DNA from: Synchiropus splendidus
Taxonomy: Eukaryota > Chordata > Actinopteri > Syngnathiformes > Callionymidae
Assembly: GCF_027744825.2 (NCBI RefSeq)
Contig: NC_071334.1
Location: 37,169,937 to 37,233,936, forward strand
DNA length: 64,000 nt
Direction of reading: 5' to 3'
A program made the position numbers and the translations under genes. A model generated the notes under the pieces. The model was not told the origin of the DNA, did no database searches, and was given only the letters and a program-made list of their open reading frames with translations. This document shows, one piece after another, positions 37,536 through 49,500 of the stretch; position 1 is the first letter of the stretch, and every line of letters starts with the position of its first letter.

Positions 37536-40500
37536 CTGTGGAAAAAAATAGTGAAAGACTCCCCTGTCTACTACCTCTGTTTTCATCCCACCCCTTGAGG
37601 ACCGATTTGGACACCCCTGGTCTAAGGGTAACCTATGTGATCCTGGCGATATAGGTATACATGCATAATCAATGAATATTCAACAACAGGGCTGGGTGAT
37701 ATGGCCAGAAATTCATTTTACAGTGCAAATCCCTTGATGGTAATGGAATATACTGTGTATATATGTGTGAAAATTAGAAATGAAACATTTCTGATTTGGT
37801 TGTAGAATGTACTTGTGGGATATATTGATGACCTCCAACCTTTAATATTCATCAACATCCTGTCATGAAAATTAATGATTTGACTGTTCAACTTCTCTGA
37901 TCTCTACAGTTGCGTGTCGTTTTGTTGATTCTTCCATAAAAATTGCCTTTATTTTTTCCTTCTTTAAATTTACCTTGTTGCTGAAAATGCTTGTTTGTTT
38001 GCTGGAGTGCACATTACAAGTGACAAAATATTTACCTTGAGATGAAGTAAACTATGGACGTTTGCCTTCCAGTCAACCGTTCCCAAATATACATTTATTT
38101 ACTTGCACAAAGCACAAACAACTTTGTTTATCATGAAGTGGATTCATGTTGAATGAAGTTACTGAAAATGACGCAATATGAAGGAGAATAATTTTATCAT
38201 CTCGTCCTTCAGTTAACTGCTCAGGGAAAAGCCACAATTCTCAATATAATTCTAAAACTGAAACAATCTTCATGTTAGCCTCACCTGGTCCAGCGTGGTT
38301 TGAGATACTGAGAAGTCCATGATACCCAGTTCCTCAAAATGTTTGGCCAGAACGTCGAAGACTTTGGCGAGGCTGCAGCCGTGTGATGGAAACTGGTACT
38401 GCAGCACATTCTGGTGACATTCCTTCAGCTCCATGCTGGGAAACAATGACTTCATGAATTCGTCTACTGGACAGGAGCCCAGACACGACTTCCCCTCTGC
38501 CAAGCGGAGAACGACGGTGTAGCCGTCACCAAACCTGAGGGTTCACAAAAATCTGATTTCAGATTTTGTTTTTTTTTCTTATCTTTTCTCTGACTGTTCT
38601 CACGATAATTGCTTCCTCTGGTCAACGTTTTTATAAAAAAAATATTTTTTTATGTTGATGTCAGATGTACATTCCTACTGTATGTCACATAAGGTGTCAA
38701 AACTGCTTCTTTCAGAGGTATGATCAAGAAGATCATAGTGTATCATCTGCCTCTCATAACTTCAACCATGGCTGCTTGGCTCCATTTTTAAAACTGTCTG
38801 TCACCAACCCATGTGTTTTAATTGATCCACTTTTTAAATTAGAACAGTTAATTAGCTCAGTTTTAAAGATGAGTTTTTTTCCACTGGCTAGCAAAACAAC
38901 ACATTTCATCCAAGGGAGATTTTGTAAAACTCATCCATGCTTCTATTACTTCATGCCAGCACAACTCTAACACACTTCATCGCTGGAACACTCCCTGCAA
39001 CCCTGAGGACTAAGTGGGGGTTAACTGACTACGTATGCATGTTTGCAGCATTTATCTTACGCGTCCACGTTATGCAGTATGCTAAAACGACTTTCCAACA
39101 CATTCACATTAGCATTAACATTGTTTAGCTTCCATAGATCCGCTACCCTTCCACATTCAACAGGCCTTCTTGTTTTTAAACCTCTTTTAACAACTCCTTT
39201 TGGCCTGGCTTTTTGCAAAAGGGTCAGTTATATTGTAATGTTGTGGGGTTTTTTTTACCTACTGATATTGCAGCATAGTTAATTATTGCACCTGCACTTT
39301 TGTCCCTTATGGAATGATGATTGAATGGATTGGATTGGATTTTTAGCAGATGTAACATAACATTGCTATGATTACTCACATCATGACATTGACAATGAAT
39401 TACATTCAAGACCATGATCTCCCCTCTCCCTTTCACCTCCTGTTCTGACCCCTTGCCGGAATCACCAGATATAGAAAATTCATTGTTTGTAGTGAGGGCC
39501 CTCATGTTTGTGTGGATTTGTCTCATTTGCAGCTGGGCGTTAAAGCAACACTTAAGAGTTATTCAACCTTAATTAAATATTTTCATACAAGTAGCAGATT
39601 GGGATCTCTGTCATGGCCTGAGGGGGTCTGTATCAATTTTACTAGCAATAAATAACTTTGAGGAGGGTGGTTGGAACCCTGCCCTCCAAAAAAATACAAT
39701 TGTTTTAAGGCATAAGTCACTTCCTTCTATCGTCGTCGCTTAAAACACGGAAAAAAAAGGATTTATTGTACATGTGTTACGTGTTATGATGCATATTTTA
39801 ATTCATTAAAAAAAATCCTTCACAGTTGACAGAAATATGATTGTATATTCACGTTCAACAGGTAAAGTAGTTCATACATTTTTAATAAAGAAATATGGAT
39901 TTATTGTACAGTGAGTGTAATGCATTTTATTCATTACAGGTGTTAGGGAACATATTTTAATTTCTAAAAAAATAACCTTCATAGTTGATAAAAAACAGAG
40001 TCCATGTTCAGTCCTTTATTATTTATGAGCAAAGTTTCATGCATTTATACTGTAGAAAATTGATTTATTGTACAGTAAGTCAAATGCATTTCACTCATTA
40101 CAAGTGGTTATTGACATATTGTAATTAATAAAAAAGGATCCTTAATAGTTGACAGAAATCTGATCGCATATTCTTGTTCAGCAAGTCTTTACTATAAGTA
40201 TGCAAAGTGTCATGCACAGATAGATGTGTGTCACTTACTGAAGTAAATAATAGCAGTAAATAATTATAGATTTATGACTATCACACCGTACTTACTATAC
40301 AATAACTCAATTTTTCTGCAGTGGAAATGCATGACACTTAGCATATATATAGTAGAAGACTTGATGATGATGAACAAGAATATTCAATTCAACTATGAAG
40401 GATCCTTTTTTATGAATAAAAATATGTCACACTTGAGTCGACAGCGATCTACCGCACTTATCGTGCAATAAATCCATTTTTCTACAGTAGAAATGTATGA

Positions 40501-43500
40501 AACTCTGCTTATTTAGAGTGAGTACTTCACCTGCTGAACAAGAATATGGAATCCATTTTTGTCAACTATTAAGGGTCTTTTTTTAGAAATTAAAATATCT
40601 GTGCAAGCCCTGCTTGTCACTTTCTGCACCATTAGTTTGCAGTCTACCGTAAACACTGGAGTATTCGCACAACAGTGTTTCGGAGGGCCTTGATCGCGGC
40701 TCACTTGACCGCAGTGAAGCATGCTGGTATTACCCTGTCAGTTTGTAAATTACATGACACTAGTTTGCACTGATTTTTATGTAAAAGTTTCCTTGAAAAC
40801 AGGATTTAGGATTTTTTGTCATGTTTTATTGATATGAGTATAGCTGTACAAATCGAGTCAGTTTTATATCATTTATTTTGGGCAGTGTTTAGTAATTTTC
40901 AAAATGATCTCAGGGGACAACCAACAAATGGCGTCCAAACGGTGGAGGAAGGTGCTGAGGCCAAGTGTGTTTCTGTCAATCAAAGCAGTAATACCTTTGG
41001 TTGAGGGTGTTTTGGTTGAGGGTGTGAAACCTGGTCATCTGTTCAGAAATCTTTGCCTACTCTTGCACAACATTGATATGCTGTGTTGTTGCATTCACAA
41101 AGGGCACCGTGCACTTAGCTCACAAGGACATTGCACAGGACAGTGCAATGTGCATCATAGTTTTTATTTCAGTGTGACTGTCTTTTGCTGGAACAAATGT
41201 TGACTAAATGCATATATTTCTATTTTGACTACAGCCGACTTACAATTTGCTCTATCTGCAGCATGCATTCTCTGAGTGTTGTGGAGGAAGAGGAACAGCA
41301 TGACTCTCTGAATGAGGATGCAGTCAATGTCCAAGGAACAGCATGTAAGTAATTGTGATGAATTAGATTGCATTTTGTGTTATTTTTCCTGCTTATGGAT
41401 TTGGATGGTTATACGCAGTATAGAAATGGACGAGAGCTTGACAAACCAGAGATTCTGTGAAAATGGAGACAGCTCAGATGAGGATTACCTTCCTTTATCC
41501 AGATAACCTGAAGCAGTTCATGTCTTATCTGCAGTTTCCTGTGGAAGCGTGCGATTACTCTGACAGAGTAACTTGTGTGAAATGTCCAGGAAGACCATGT
41601 TGAAGTGAAGCCCTATTGAACAGTAGTCATTTTCGAATGGGTAGGCAGACACTTATTTAGTTTCAATCTGTCTAGTGAGGCTTTGCTGTGTTTTCTATTT
41701 TGTTGTTATCTATCTATTTATTTACTTTATTAATTGCAGATCTGCCCCTTCTCTGGAAGTGGAATTCACAACCCCTATTTTGAAGTATGGGATGCAGGGG
41801 GGGACTTCATGCTCTCCACAAACATTCTGTCAATGGGGAACAATTACAGGAAAGTGGCATTTCTCTTCCAATTCATGCAAATGGAAATGGTGGCAGAGCC
41901 GACCTTCTTCAAAATACAAGATAACAACTGCATTGAACCAGAGCACGATCTCTGATGATGTTCTGACCCGTTTGTGTGAGAAGGATGAGGTTGTCGTTCT
42001 TGGTGAGACACCTTTGATTTCTATTTATAAAATATCAATGAATATTATTGAGATGCCAGTTATATGCTATTGTACTTATTACTACTTGATTACTGATAAA
42101 TACTGTCATGTTACCTTTATAATGTTTGTTTTTGCTTTGTCTTCTCACGAGGTGATGGCAGAATGGACTCGCCAGGTATGTGTGAGTAGGAGATTTTGAT
42201 TTCCACAGTTCATATATTGATCACATTTTTTTTCATTCAGGCCACTGTGCTCAGTATTGTACTCACACAACAATAGAACAGGAATCTAGAGACATTCAGT
42301 CGCACCCATACTCTACTTGCTGCGATAGACTACAACTGCCACAATGGCCGCCCCCAGCACGAAACAAAGGTGGACACAAGTTTTTGGCATATCTAAGGAC
42401 CGGGTAAAATCTCAGATATTTGTGCTTCTTTTGAGATACAGAAAATACTACAACAAAAAGTCTAAATCCTCAATTGTCAATGCTGTAAAGGAAAAGAACC
42501 ATGACTCTTATATTCCAGACCTTCAGAGAGACATTTTGGGAAGAGGCTGCAAAGTGGTGGTGGCCTTCCCAACAAAGAGGCCCTTAGGCCAGATGACCCC
42601 AAGGAACTTGGGGATCCTGGCTTTAGTACAGTCACCCACAACAGCTGAGCTCGTCAGAATGCATGTGAAACGTGGTGAAGGTGTTCCCCCAAGTGAACAC
42701 TAATGATACTGTCTTGTGGATATGACAATGTGCTAGTTGAGAATCAAAAAGTTCCCATTTCCCGTGCAAAACAAATGAAGTCTTGTTTTGCACAAATATT
42801 TCAACACACATGAACAAGTGAAACGTAAATTCTGAACAAAGTAACAAATTGTCAAAACTTCCAAACCACGTCTCTCAGCTAAGCAGCCATGCTGCCAGAG
42901 CAGAAACTGGCAATATGCTATGTCTGTTCTGCCTTTGCTCCTCTCCAGCAACACTCCACAACAGCAAACATATAATTCCAGGCGGCCCTTGCCATTCGCA
43001 AAACCCCTTCATCAAGAATGTAATGCTCCATGTGCGCCATGTTGCTGACACAGTTCTCAGGGGTTTTCCCACAACAGATTCTCTCCAGGTCAGTATTCAT
43101 TTCCATGCAGTTTGTGCAGCAGCACTAATGTAGGTTGCCTCCACCTAGGTCTCTGTGACGGTATAATGACGGTCTTCCAGGAGGTCCAAAATGTCAATCA
43201 GGCCAGGTAGTCTTATGAGGACCCTTTTGTAACAGTGCATCGCTTTGATTATGGTCCAACGCTTGCATTCTGGCGCGCATCTCTGCGATTCTGCATTCCT
43301 GTAGATCTCGATTCCTCTGCTGAGTCTCTGGGTTCAAATCCTCTGGTCTCTTACTTATTCCCCTCGACTTTCCTCTCCTACTCCTTCTCTCCCTACTTCT
43401 TCCTTTGCCTGCAGCTAACCCTGTCCCCACTCTGCCCCTGCATCTGCCAGCATGAGTGTGTGGGGGATCAGACTCAGAAGAAGTGGCAATACCGTCGCTA

Positions 43501-46500
43501 CTTCAAATTCCTGACAAATCACACGTACATTGTTTAACAAATGTAAAAATAAAAGCCAACTTTATTGCCAATTGTATGCAGGAATTTGTCAATGATTTTA
43601 GTAATTACAAATGACAGCGACAATAATTGACTTGTATCACATTATTTTAGTCATAAATGTACGTACATATTTTTCAAACATTTGTCAAATGATAATGTTT
43701 AGCCACAATTACATTCGTGACCTCATTGCTGTTCATCTTTCAAACTGGAAGCAGAAAGCACGCTCCAACTGAAGGCGACCAGATATGAAATGATTTGTTT
43801 GACACTGTGCGCTCGCTGGTGCTCATGGGAAACGTGGTCTTCTTCAGGCAAAACACTACCGCTTTAGTCCACTGGCACCACCAAAATCAACCAAAATTGT
43901 AAGTTCTTAAGTGTTGCTTTGATTCAGCACACACCAACATCTACAAGGACACTATCAGTACCTTCCGAGGAATGAACCCCCACTGGTTCAGAACAAAAAC
44001 AGTAGCCATCAGTGTTGTTTGAATGTGTATTCATGCAGATATCAGACAAGTCAAAGCAGCACTTTGTCTCTTCTGGGAGACAGCAAAGGCCATATGACCA
44101 ATCGCTGTGTAGCACGGAGCAGCTAATCCCCCTCATGCCAGGCAGTTTAAATGTTACAAGTAAGAAAAAGATTATATTAACTTTCTCAAAACAGTCCAGC
44201 AACCCCTTTAACCTACTGCTTCCTGATGAAATCCCTCGCCAGCAAATGGCTTCCATGTGGTCCGGTCCTCTTTGCTCTCCGAACAGTGGAATGCAAATTG
44301 TGGGCTTTTCATGAATTCATTTGAGAAACTGATACATAGTTTCACTTGCAACTAATTTCATTCAAATACGCAACTTGTGATAGGCACCTGTCGTAGGTAA
44401 CTCGGTGTGCATACATTCAAAACATGATCAGTCTCTTCTATTGTTTTGGAGTAATTTTGTCCAGAACTTCATCCTGTTGTTCTGCATTGCAATCATGAGC
44501 CACATGCCGACCACAGATGATAAAACTGCACTACGGATGCCCTTGTTGAAACAACGAATTGAGGAATGTCACAACATCTCTGCCTACGAAAAAGGGTACT
44601 ATGTCCGGTGGGGACACAAGGAATGAGGGAGAACCTTCTGTGACTAGTCGGGCTACAGCAGTCAGTGGAGACGGTCAAAGCATCGACTTACTAGTTTTGT
44701 AATTAGCTTTAGCACATCCAGTTAGAAGAGACCATGGCAAGCGCAAAGCAACAGGTAATAGGATGTCTGCAACACTCCGCCAGGAGTCAGGAAAATAGCA
44801 AAAGATCAATTTTAATTAAAAAAATATTGATAAATACAAACCATATCAATAGTACATTTTATTAAAACAAGGGACACAGGTTTTACACACAAGTGACCCT
44901 GCCCAACAAGAAAGCCAAGAAAACATAGCTCATTATTCAGCAGAGATGTCCATCTCTTTCTTTAAATAAAACTAATCTCATGACCTAATCAGCTGATCTG
45001 ACCATAAAAACCCATATTCAAAAGAGAACTGCCCTATTACTCCACTCAAGCTATTACATTGTAGCTAACACAAAAACCAGAGATCAACTGTTGACACGTG
45101 TTGTCAGACTGACACTACCTGCTCTTCAGGTGTTGCACTGATCCCAGACACTGGAACTTTCCATTCACCATGATGGCCATCCTGGCGCACAGAGCCTCAC
45201 ACTCCTCCATGCTGTCCAATGAAAGGAGAAAACATCTTACCACATCTTATTCTCTTCACACCATTTCTCAAAGTTAAGAAGGTCCAAGCATAACTGCCAA
45301 ACATGCAATAATTACTTCAACCATGGAGGTTATGTTACCATCAGCAATGAGGTGTCTGTTAGAACAACAACAAAAACAGACTTAAATGAAATTCTCAGTG
45401 TTGATAAGGAAACAATGAAGAGATGGTTCATTTTGACGGTCCACAAATCTTTTAGATTTAGTTATTTAGCAATGTAGTGTTGGCTTAGAGAACCATTCTT
45501 TTCTCCTACATTGCGCTTATTAGAAAAGACATTGTGGTCTGCAGCACTGCCAACCTATGAGAGGTGAGAACAACAGCTTGTCCTTCCTTGGTCACACTGA
45601 GGATGCAGTTCCACAAAAACCTCTTTGCCTTGGGGTCCATGCCTGTGGTGGGCTCGTCCTAGAATTCAATAGACAGCAAAAGACATATCCAGACAGGCGA
45701 TGGTTAAAGTTTGGCCGCATAATGGCACAGGAAAACATTTTGATCACATTGAAATGGTGAAATCAAAAACACAACTGAAATGACTTAAATTGAAACATTT
45801 TTCTTCTGAAAATGTAAGAGTGACTAATGTTCAAATTCAACTCTCCCAACTGATACGAATGTTGAACTCCTCTCTGTGATAAAGTTATATCGTTATAAAG
45901 TTATCCCACATCTGAAACCTTGGCGAATGAGAGCTAACAAGAACTTCTGATGTCAGCATTTCACAGTGTTATGATCTGAATTAACTGATGTTGTGCGCAC
46001 GCATGAAAAACACACACCATAGGTGAAATAATCTCTGATTTGGAGCATGCGTCTCTCATCACAGGTAGATGCAGAATTGAGAGAGCGGCAGAACCGAGTA
46101 CAGTCTCAACCATTTAATCATGATTGAAATCAAAGGTGGTCTTTATTGATTTTAGACACAGACACCATCATTAAAGCTGTGGTCTGGCCACCATTCTGAT
46201 CACTGTTCTCAGGTCGACCAAAGTACAAGCTCAGCAAATTTTCATCACTAAACAACTAAACGCGGAACGAACCAAATGCGATAGGACAGCTTGTTTGGAC
46301 TGGACTGAGCGATATTAACTTTGAAGTGTGTAATTTAAACGGCCATCAAGGCCATCAAGAGCGCAGTCAGACAATCCTGCTTGGCAACAGCTGTAGGCTG
46401 AGGCGGGGTGAAGGTTTCTGGCGTTCAATACCAGCACCCTAAGGTTAAACACGAACCAGAAAGATGACAGGCGGTGCTCCAATGAAGGAGATGGCTGTGG

Positions 46501-49500
46501 ACAGCTTCCTTTTGTTACCTCCACTGTAGGTTCCGGCCTGCCATTCTGCATACTGGGTCAGCCCCAGTTTTTGGATGCCCCAATGAGCCACCTGAAGAAG
46601 AGATTTCTCACTAGTCGGAGAAACAGTATAATAATAGAACTAAACAAGGGAAAGTTTCGGCGGTTCACTTTGCTTTCCAAACAGGAAACCATAGTTGACG
46701 AGTTGGAATTCCTTGCGTACCTTCCTGACGGAGTGCTCAGGGACTCCCCGCAGTCGTGCATAGAGTTCCAGATGTTCCCTTCCTGTAAGTGGGTCGCTAA
46801 TGGCGTCAAACTGAGGACAGTATCCCATCAACTGGTGGACACTATCCATTTCTGTCTGTACACTGAAAACATCATGAACATGGGAAGATTTGGTGAAACT
46901 GATGTGATTATTGAGTAGATGGTGAAAATGTATGAAGTTCAATTAAAAAGAACATTTAAGATGAAAGCACGTCATTTACAATAAAGTCTGGGGAGCATCA
47001 CCATGGCTTGTAAAATCAACCTCCTCAAGTAATACTACATAAGTTTAAACAATAATGTGTGTAACAATGTGTTGTACAAATACATTTTTATGCATCATCA
47101 TTGTGCCTCCAAGGTTCAACAGAGGGTCAGTCAATACCTGTAGTTATGAATAAAAGCCTCTCCAAAAGAGATAGGTGTGTCACCGGTTAGCATGCGGAAC
47201 GTTGACGTCTTCCCAGCACCGTTCACGCCGAGCAGGCCGAAACACTATTTGCCAGGGAAACACAAAGAAAACTTTACAACAGTGAAAGACCCGGCATTCA
47301 TTGGTTAAACTCAATCAGCTCACAACATTTGAATGTCACTCAGGAGTGATGATATTACTGTGCTGATGTGAAAGTGCAATACTGCTGTTCATTATAACAT
47401 GAATAACCATTTACAACCACTTGCGTAACCCTATGTAAATAGGGAAAACGTGTAAGTGCGTGGTCGTTCATAACCCAGTTTCAGATCCTAATGAAAACAC
47501 TAACAATGTTAAATGCTAACAAAATAGTGCCACAGTGGTGGAAAATGTTTGAGGCTGTTTGCTTACTTCACCGCGAGGAATGCCCAGACAGAGATGATCC
47601 ACAGCAGGCTTCTTGCCCGCCTTGTAAATCTGTGGAGAGCAAAGTCCTTATCAAGATGGGAATAGAAGGACATCTGTGGATGTAGTGATGAAAATATTAT
47701 AGGTATTTTATATGGACAAACTGAAGTTTCACTTAAATATGTTTCAACCTCAATTTCATATTAAATAAGTTGTCTTCATTCTGTTCTGTTGGAGCTACTA
47801 TACAGTAGATTCACCTTGCTCAGGTCCACCATGGTGAGGATGTCAGAGTGAGCGCTGCCACTTTTGACTCGTTGTCTCTCCTGAGCCACGTCCTCATCTT
47901 CGGGACCAGCTTGAGGCGGGATCAGAGGTCTAGTCCACCATGGCCTTTAAGGTTTCCACAGAAAGAAACTTGTACTCTTTATATCTTTTTCTATATATAG
48001 AAAAATATTGCAGAATGCAGCAACTATTCTGTCAAAAGGACAACTGAAAAACATTTAATTCGATGTGAGACGTCGCAGTTTGGTGAATATCTTGAGATTC
48101 TGTCCTTGACATATTTACATACTGGCTGCTAGTAGCGGGACTCCGAGACAGAAAGTATTGCATTTTTGAAAGTTTTCACTCAGGACTTTTTCAACTGTTT
48201 CAGATTCAGGCTGACGAATGCTGCACCGGACTCCAAACGCTTCTGTCGCCGTGTAAACGACACCTGAGAAAGGCTGGTCATCTAGCTTAGTGAAATTAAT
48301 CCCTATTTCTTGCGCAATGTGCTTAGCATTCCAAGTGTCACGCTCAGACCGGTGGCTGTTGCTAAGCGCTAGCTTTTCTAACAGCCTGCTGCAGAGGAAC
48401 CGGCAGTCTCACTTTCATGAGCCCAGAAAACTGTCCGTGCTCCGTCAATTGCTGGTGCTTTAAATGCCGTGTTTACTTTGAAGGTGCTTCCCTGGACAGC
48501 ATTTTCACGTGCATGAGTTGCAGAATACAAACTTTAGATGACAGATTGAAAGAACCTCCATAGCATTTTTGAGCAGCGAGTTGGGAGGAGCATCCCTAAT
48601 ATAAAAAAAAAAATTAGAGAGAGCAGTTTTTATTAGTTTGACATGCATTGTCAGTGATATCATGCAGTGAATAGCTAGCCTGACTCAGGGAGCAGCTCAA
48701 TGAAGCTGCCGCAGCTGGGTCTTCCAGTTTACATGCAGCAGAGTGATAATCAAACTATTGAGTAATGTCACCTCTGTTCTGAGGGGTAGCACCTCAGCTC
48801 TTTAGTCCTTACAGTTTAACTGTCAGTAGGGGAACAAACGAAGATAACAGGTAGCGAGAAGATGTTTACAGCTATACTGTCCACAGCGACGGCACTGAAT
48901 GATCAACTAGTTTTACTAAAGAGGTCCAATATCACAGCAATGGAGCAATTGTTCGAAGCTCCACCATCCTAGAGCCGTCATCATAGTCAACATAGAGATT
49001 TCTGAATTCATGCAAACTTACATGTTCCTAAATAAAATTAAATATTCAGCAAATACGAGGTTGTCTGTTTTCTTAGTGTAGAAACAGTGTCATGTTTCTG
49101 TTTTCTCATGCTTTTATTTTGTCATTTCCGGTTTTCTGTTTGTTTCCATTTCCTGTTTTCATTTCAGCTTCACAGCAGCATAGCTGGAACCTATCCGGTC
49201 ATCAAGCCTCACTGATTTCCACACCTTGGTTCCAGACTGTGTTGCCAGATGGTTACTTCACGTCCACCAGTAAAGATCTTCCTCTTGTGCATTTGTTCTA
49301 ACGTGTTTGCTAACTTTTAGAATCTGCGTGTCTTATCTGCCGGCTTGTCGGTTCCTAACTAGTTTCGTTTTCTGCCTTTTGCTATTGGCTGTGTGCTTCG
49401 TGTGACGATTTCTGTTACTACCTTTTGTTTTCTCTTGTTAGCTTTCTTCCCTGTGTGTGTGTGTGTTTATTCTACCACTGACTGCTTTTCGTTATTGGAG

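Larger units (their letters stand above)
39541..43922. mobile_element. ~4.4-kb DNA transposon with TIRs, transposase relic and P2X7-domain gene relic
   Basis: The left end reads TTAAAGCAACACTTAAGA; the right end, read on the minus strand, reads TCAAAGCAACACTTAAGA, so 17 of 18 bases match as terminal inverted repeats about 4.38 kb apart. TTAA at the left edge and TTGA at the right could be a decayed TTAA target duplication. Inside are a left subterminal repeat array (39753-40608), a plus-strand spliced transposase relic (about 41740-42560) and a minus-strand P2X7-type domain relic (about 43124-42820). The element sits in an abca7 intron. The superfamily is uncertain; Kolobok-like is my best guess from the TTAA and the DGRxDSPG motif. 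Confidence 0.75.

Noticed and set aside
42344..42703. 119-codon plus-strand frame starting MAAPSTKQ as an intact gene
   Set aside because: Its middle ([10 protein letters not shown]...[10 protein letters not shown]) is the C-terminal end of the transposase family, and the start is an out-of-frame reading of the upstream part.
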